Source: Daphnia carinata (taxonomy: Eukaryota > Arthropoda > Branchiopoda > Diplostraca > Daphniidae). Taken from it: a stretch of 64,000 bases of DNA. Position numbers and translations under genes: made by a program. Position 1 is the stretch's first letter, and every line of letters begins with the position of its first letter. A model generated the notes under the pieces. The model was not told the origin of the DNA, did not search any database, and saw only the letters and a list, made by a program, of their open reading frames with translations. The stretch spans positions 7,096,303-7,160,302 of the forward strand of contig NC_081332.1 in NCBI RefSeq assembly GCF_022539665.2. The letters are read 5' to 3'. Shown one piece after another: positions 59,167-64,000 of this stretch.

Positions 59167-59476
59167 TGTAACGCACAGCACACGTAGGGTTATGCAACCT
59201 ATAGAACTTATCTCGTGGTTAACTCTCGAGAGTTAGATAAACTAGTGATTATTAAATGTTACAGGAAAGTTATCACCCAATTACTTAAATCCCCAGAACA
59301 GGAGAAAACGCCCAACGATGGTATAAAAGAAGGCCACTCGGCTGGATCGGGGTTCCTTCCGTCTTAGTTATTCTTATGTGTTAAAGTTGTAAAAACCTTA
59401 TTTCCCTTACTCTTAGCTATTCTGTAGTCAATTATCTTTGATTTCTAAATGGCTCTGACGTCGATCGTCCGTTACA
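59167..59476 (+). repeat. 310-bp BEL LTR between env and a second gag
   Basis: Begins TGTAACGCAC, ends GTCCGTTACA (TGTAACG..CGTTACA inverted ends). A TATAAAAG box lies near 59,322. Serves as 3' LTR to the element on its left. The sequence to its right is a BEL gag leader. No second copy is present in the window. Confidence 0.75.
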
Positions 59477-60206
59477 ATATGCTAGCAGACAACATTCAGT
59501 CAACCTAACTTCGTCATAGTGAACGTGCTCCCTGCGAACCCTACGTGCAACGTCAAACATGGCTGAAAATCCATTACCATCCGCAGCATCAGTGAAAGAA
59601 AACTTTAAGTAAGTCGGGATAGGGGGGAGGAGTGTGCGACCAACCTCAAAGAAACGGTGGACAACTTGTTGAGTGCCAAAAAAGGAAATCGTGGATAAAG
59701 TGTACCCTTGCCAGCGGGCCTCCTAGACATCGACAAGGAAATAGCAAAATATTCTGAAGATCTAGTCAACGTACACGTTCACTTCCGAGCCGAGCGAGAG
59801 ACCTTGATGAGCAAATACATCGGGTCTCTTTTACGCAAAGTTCGGGAGATGGAACCTGGTGCTCCGCCACCCACGCCAGTCGTCACTCTCAGTCGTCCAT
59901 CGTTCGTCGCCCCGCTACATACGCCTAACATCCCGTGTTTTCTAAAATCACACGTGTCGGGACCGAATCCCTGCAAAAGGATGATCACGGAGTATGAGGA
60001 TTTTATGCTCCTCACGAACCAGGATAGGCTAGAACTTCTCTTCGCCCAGCGACGGTGTTTTGGGTGTTTTGTCCCAACCGCCGTCGCTGGGCACACCAAG
60101 ATTGCTGATTGTACCCATCCCAGACGTTGCACGTTGTGCAAAACACAAGATCACCATTAGATCTTGTGTGCACCGAAAAAGGCGTACAACAATCTTCCCA
60201 CTCATT
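59477..60206 (+). pseudogene. BEL/Pao leader and gag fragment
   Basis: A leader of about 83 bp, ATG at 59,560 (MAENPLPSAASVKENF) closely followed by AAGTAAGT, a possible splice donor. The remainder has stops and phase changes. From 59,708 a helical stretch (SEDLVNVHVHFRAERETLM) and then BEL-type fingers (RRCFGC..GHTKIADC and CTLCKTQDHH) end at a TAG near 60,158. No pol follows. It is probably what remains of the outer element's own coding region, a deletion derivative (inference). Confidence 0.65.
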
Positions 60207-60337
60207 GAGGATGGCCCTTCATTACAAGTGTTTCGTTGCCGAGTGAAGACTTCACGTTTTGTTCCTTTGTTGTTTGTAATACGTTGGAAGTTATCTTTTT
60301 CTTTGTTTTATGCACCTGTTGTCACGGTGGGTCCCGC
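60207..60337 (+). other. Short non-coding stretch before the outer 3' LTR
   Basis: T-rich, no gene, no clear polypurine tract. Confidence 0.4.
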
Positions 60338-60697
60338 TGTCACCTACGGTACTGCCCTCGCGGGCAGGGCTGTAGGGGGCACGGGCCCGCAAGTGTAGTG
60401 ACCCCTTGTTTGTTCTCTTTTGCCCCCTTTTTTGTGGGAAGGGGTAGTCGTAATTCAGTAACCGTCCAGTATTGTATAAGTAGTCAACCTAAACAAGTTG
60501 TCTTTGTCTTGTCCCATTTTTCCACATCGCTTGTCTCAGTTTTGTTTCCGTTTTTCTCAAATCAAGTGTCTTTGTCCCAAGAAACATAGCGTTCTTTTTT
60601 TTATCATCTCTCATGTCCATTTTCACTCACCCTCTTCAGTTATCACTCATCCCTCATTCTTTCTCTGTTACGACTCTTTTGCACGGAGTCGGTAACA
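60338..60697 (+). repeat. Intact outer BEL LTR (3' copy, 360 bp)
   Basis: TGTCACC..GGTAACA, with a single GTCGT at 60,447-60,451 where the 5' copy is interrupted by a whole element. Confidence 0.85.
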
Positions 60698-60702
60698 ATG
60701 AG
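60698..60702. repeat. Target-site duplication ATGAG (right)
   Basis: Identical to 45,987-45,991. Confidence 0.8.
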
Positions 60703-60888
60703 ATTGAAAGGAAAAGATCAAATTGTATGATATTACACCAAAATAAAATTAATCGATTATGTGGTAAAGTAGGTTTGAAATGTTGTTGGATATTGATGAC
60801 TGCAATAATTGGATTGTCAACACTTACCACTACTGGAATGTCTTCACGATTCAAAAGATAAGAAAAGCAGGCATTGTGATATAATAAG
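60703..60888. other. Original flank of the BEL nest, no supported gene
   Basis: One frame reads a short hydrophobic, signal-like segment (CWILMTAIIGLSTLTTTG) ending RFKR and a stop near 60,861. It has no ATG of its own before the LTR junction. Possibly a remnant of an older envelope-like gene, but support is weak. Confidence 0.3.
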
Positions 60889-61615
60889 TGTAACGAATCG
60901 TCTAGCGAAGCCCCTTCTTACCTTCTTTCTCAATAGACTAGAACCTCATACCTGTAGCCCCTTGTTACTCAGAGCCTTCATTTACTAACCTAGTTGTAAA
61001 CTCCCTTAAGAATATAAAAATAATGAAGACATGTCTGGGCACGCTGGCTAAAAATAGATTTATTTCGGTTGGTCCGAGATTGCCCGAAATGGCCTAAAAC
61101 CGCCCGACCGATTTCAAGCTATCGTCCAAATTCGTTCGATACCGCCCGAATTTGCCCGCCTATACCTCTTCATTGCGCCCAAAATCGCCCGATATCGCCG
61201 CCTATCCGTTAACACTGTCCCGTAGACTCACACGGTCGATGGCTAACATATAAGAAGCCATCGACAACTCACAGTAGTTAGTCGATCCTGGAAACACTAT
61301 CTCGTGTAGACCTTCAGCGCCCTTCCGAGCCGCTACCTCATCCTCTCCAGCTGAAGCGTAAGTCTTCTCTTAATAATATTCGCTACTTGTCTTAGCTATC
61401 CATTGGTCGTGTAAGCCAAGTAACATACGCCACTGGAGGCCCTTGCCTTCGATCTGTTCAATCTATTGACTACTTGTAATCTCTTAATACACGTTATTCT
61501 ATCGTACACGTATTGTCTTACGCTTATTTGTACACGACATTGTGAGTAGCAGCGCCGCGTTTAGTTGTATTTTCAGTATTGGAGGCAACATGACAACGTC
61601 GTGTCCTCCTCTACA
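60889..61615 (+). repeat. 727-bp LTR of a retrotransposon leaving the right edge
   Basis: Begins TGTAACGAATCG, ends CCTCTACA, followed by TCTGGTGGCAGCGGTT, a typical primer-binding-site-like leader. It contains a pyrimidine- and CCCG-rich segment (61,085-61,205) with repeated CGCCCGA motifs and a TATAA near 61,246. The 3' LTR is outside the window. Confidence 0.7.
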
Positions 61616-61647
61616 TCTGGTGGCAGCGGTTTTTGAACTCACTTACA
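61616..61647 (+). other. Primer-binding site and short leader
   Basis: CTGGTGGCAGCGG directly inside the LTR, then 20 or so bases to the gag ATG at 61,648. Confidence 0.5.
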
Positions 61648-63450
61648 ATGTCGTTGTATACAGGTGCTAAGCCTAAGACAAAACGTACCTTTTTAAAAAA
61701 AACTAGCAAATCTGATGACACTTCTACAGAAATTTTTGATAACCCCAATTCCACAAACGAATTAACTCAGTCTGTCACTTATATGACCTTCGACCCCTTA
61801 CCCTTTCGGAAAAGATCTACCCGTTCTACACTCAATTACGCACCATTGAACCAAGTAGATAACCCAGAGGCTATTTTACGATCCAAGCGGATACGCGTTC
61901 AGGACACCGATAGCACAAACCTGTCTCTCTCAGTAGAAAAGATTGCTAACTTTTCACCAAAAAAATCGCCGACGAAACAGTCTGATTTATCAATAAGTCG
62001 TGAAATTCTACACGGAGAGTACATGGAGATAGAGACCATAGCTACCGAATTAAGCCCTATTCTCCCGGCAACACAGACCGCCCTTATTCCTGAATCACTT
62101 AGCATAAGCGAACCCCCCAAAATCTGTCTAGTAATTGGCGAAGAAGACCAAACACAACTCAACGTCCCGACAAATAATTCGGTTTTAGAAGAAATCGAAC
62201 CGGTCAATAAGATCAGCATAGAAAATAACGAAACCATCATATCCCATCACGATTTGGTAGACAATCACACCACAGAAAAAAACGAACGAAACTATTAGTG
62301 AAAACCTAACAAAAAACACAATATCCGACACTCCACACCCTTCCCCTACAGCTTCCGATTCATTCTTTGAGTTAGTCGATCGCCTCTCAGGTCACCTCCA
62401 CATTGCACCACCAAATACCGACACCAACACCCCACCGACAAATATTCCATCACACACGCTCAACTCAACCATAGAAGTCATTAACAACCCCATACCTTTT
62501 GTACCTTACGTCGGTATCGACGACATCCTTGCGGCTCTAAGCCAACACAGCAACGCTATTGGCGGAGACAAAGAGAGCAACGATATCATAGAATTCCCCC
62601 TAAAAACCGAACCAACGCATGGAAAAGTGGATAATCACCACAAGAATCGTGACGTTACACAACCAATACGCCCATACACTTCGGCAGGAATTACTACGTA
62701 TACGGCCGGCATACCCGCAAGCCAGTGTAATAATCACCTATATAACAACGACACTAGAGGAAAAACCATCTGAACAACAAATTCACTCCCTGCGACAGGC
62801 CATTTTGCGTGCACATCTAGAGATTTGCGACCAACACTCCCACTTTCCACTTCCACCTCACTTTTTCGACCTATTACACAAACTAGTCGAACTCGTAGGG
62901 AAGACGAAAATTACGGAAGTCCAACAAACCGCAAAACAGGCAGTGAACGATCTGACAGTCCTTTTGTGTGCATTTGTGACGGCTGCCTTAACCGAAACCA
63001 AGTCTGTCCTGCACTTCATCAAAACAACGGATCATTCGTGCAAACAGCACAAGCATTCACAGAAGTGCTCCAGAAGCAAGCACAGCCCAAGCGCACGACA
63101 CACCAGGGAATTCACTTTCTTATACGGCCAATCAAAAACCTTGCAACGATTCTAAACACAAAGTAGCAGATAGCAATTACGCTATTCTGTACCAGAATCA
63201 GCCAACTGATCAAACCACTGCTAGACCTCAGCCGCGTTACAGTTCTCTCGCCGTCATTGAAGGCCAAAGTTCAGCTTCTCGGAACCCAAATACAAACCAA
63301 CAAGTTTATTACCCTCCACAAGAAATACAAAACCCTTACACACTCGGGATTGATACTAATCGAGCTCAGCCTCTAGTCCAAATCGACACACATACGTCGT
63401 ATCCGACAGGAACGGACTTCAAGACAACCGAAGGAAATACAAAAACCTGA
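61648..63450 (+). pseudogene. Gag N-terminal region, frame-broken
   Basis: ATG 61,648 starts a Ser/Thr-rich open frame to 62,298. At the A7 run near 62,275 a one-base shift continues the sense (HPSPTASDSFFELVDRLSG) to about 62,610. A second shift enters the frame 62,619-63,060 with helical sequence (AHTLRQELLRIRPAYPQ, LLHKLVELVGKTKITEVQQ). A third near 63,070 continues (YAILYQNQPTDQTTARPQP) to 63,450. The pieces read as one protein with single-base indels. Long N-terminal extensions like this occur in some gypsy gags. Indels at homopolymers could be sequencing error. Confidence 0.55.
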
Positions 63451-64000
63451 GGGCTCCACGGCGATCGCTCAACCCCCCCAATCGATCGAACACAAAGAGC
63501 ATTCATTCAAGGGAAAAGAGACCTATAATTTCAATACCGAGAACAATCAAGAAATGGTTACACCGAAATACCCACCGAAAAACCGAACAACGAAAAGGCA
63601 GAGAAGCTATTACCATGCTGAATCAACTCCAAAATTTTTCGGGGAGTACCGCCGTCCGCTTCGATCGTTGGATTAAACTTTTCGACAACGTCGTTGACAT
63701 GTCCAACTGGGACAATTCCGAAATAATTAGCATGCTGTCAACTAAAATGTCAGGCGAAGCTTATGACTTATTACAAAATATCTTGGAATCCAGCGATACT
63801 TACGAGTACGAAGACATAAAAAAACTCTTCCAAGAAAATTACCACGGTTCCGAAGACATCGATTTCTACCAAATCCAGTTCGACGAAATACAACGAAAAC
63901 CGAAAGAGAATATTTTAAATTACGCCTACAGACTGAAAACTCTCTATAAACGCGCTTATCCCTCCAATTACCAAGAAACGCCCGAAGAACAAACAACGCA
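63451..64000 (+). CDS. gag: Gag capsid domain, partial at the window edge
   Basis: Open from 63,451 through the end of the window (first ATG 63,615). The protein after that ATG reads as a retrotransposon capsid: SGSTAVRFDRWIKLFDNVVD, MSTKMSGEAYDLLQ-type helix, KLFQENYHGSEDIDFYQIQF and ILNYAYRLKTLYKRAYP, the second half of the Ty3/gypsy gag fold. Pol should lie beyond 64,000. The phase differs from the piece just upstream, so at least one indel separates them. Confidence 0.7.

Larger units (their letters stand above)
45992..60697 (+). mobile_element. Composite nest of BEL/Pao elements bounded by one LTR pair
   Basis: The outer LTR (TGTCACC..GGTAACA, 360 bp intact at 60,338-60,697) is present on the left as two halves, 45,992-46,106 and 51,127-51,371, split by another BEL element. 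The ATGAG duplication brackets the whole. Inside are an F-envelope BEL element (51,394-59,476) and a BEL gag fragment (59,558-60,206). The left outer LTR lacks its last 20 or so bases, where it joins the inner gag leader at 51,372. Confidence 0.75.

Noticed and set aside
1-64000. tRNA or rRNA genes
   Set aside because: None recognised by eye. tRNA-like strings are only primer-binding sites next to LTRs.

Overview
The window looks like repeat-rich heterochromatin from an arthropod, most likely a small-genome crustacean such as Daphnia. This is an inference. The evidence is an intron-bearing transposase gene with introns of about 50-90 bp, several BEL/Pao elements, Ty3/gypsy and Ty1/copia elements, retroviral-type envelope genes, a long AT-rich satellite, and no bacterial operon structure. 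I see no confident single-copy host gene. Almost everything is a mobile element or satellite DNA.

Layout: 1-2,900 (+) is a decayed, intron-containing KDZ-family DNA transposase. 3,541-4,100 (+) is a gypsy LTR with primer-binding site and leader. 4,532-5,776 (-) is a gypsy integrase fragment running into a 100-N assembly gap (5,777-5,876). 5,877-17,257 (-) is a near-intact envelope-bearing gypsy (errantivirus-like) element with gag, pol and a 1,364-residue env; its 201-bp 5' LTR is present and its 3' LTR is lost at the gap. 17,258-34,772 is a 70-bp satellite of roughly 250 units. A decayed copia element (34,773-39,757, -) interrupts it, and the satellite resumes in more diverged form to 45,409, itself broken by a 489-bp insertion flanked by an ATAG duplication.

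45,992-60,697 is a nest of BEL/Pao elements. The outer element is bounded by a perfect ATGAG duplication. Its 5' LTR is split by a second BEL element (46,107-51,126) with its own GTCGT duplication, and the intact 3' LTR at 60,338-60,697 shows the empty site. Between the outer LTRs lies a third BEL element with a class-I (baculovirus F-like) envelope gene, its 310-bp LTR, and a gag fragment. From 60,889 a further LTR element (727-bp LTR, gag) runs off the right edge.

How the parts relate: the gypsy element at 6-17 kb has a complete gene plan (gag, -1 overlap, pol, env from a predicted spliced mRNA) with one visible stop codon. The BEL and copia copies carry many stops, frameshifts and deletions and are dead. 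The satellite centre is highly homogeneous while its flanks are diverged and transposon-riddled, as expected for an array kept uniform by unequal exchange.
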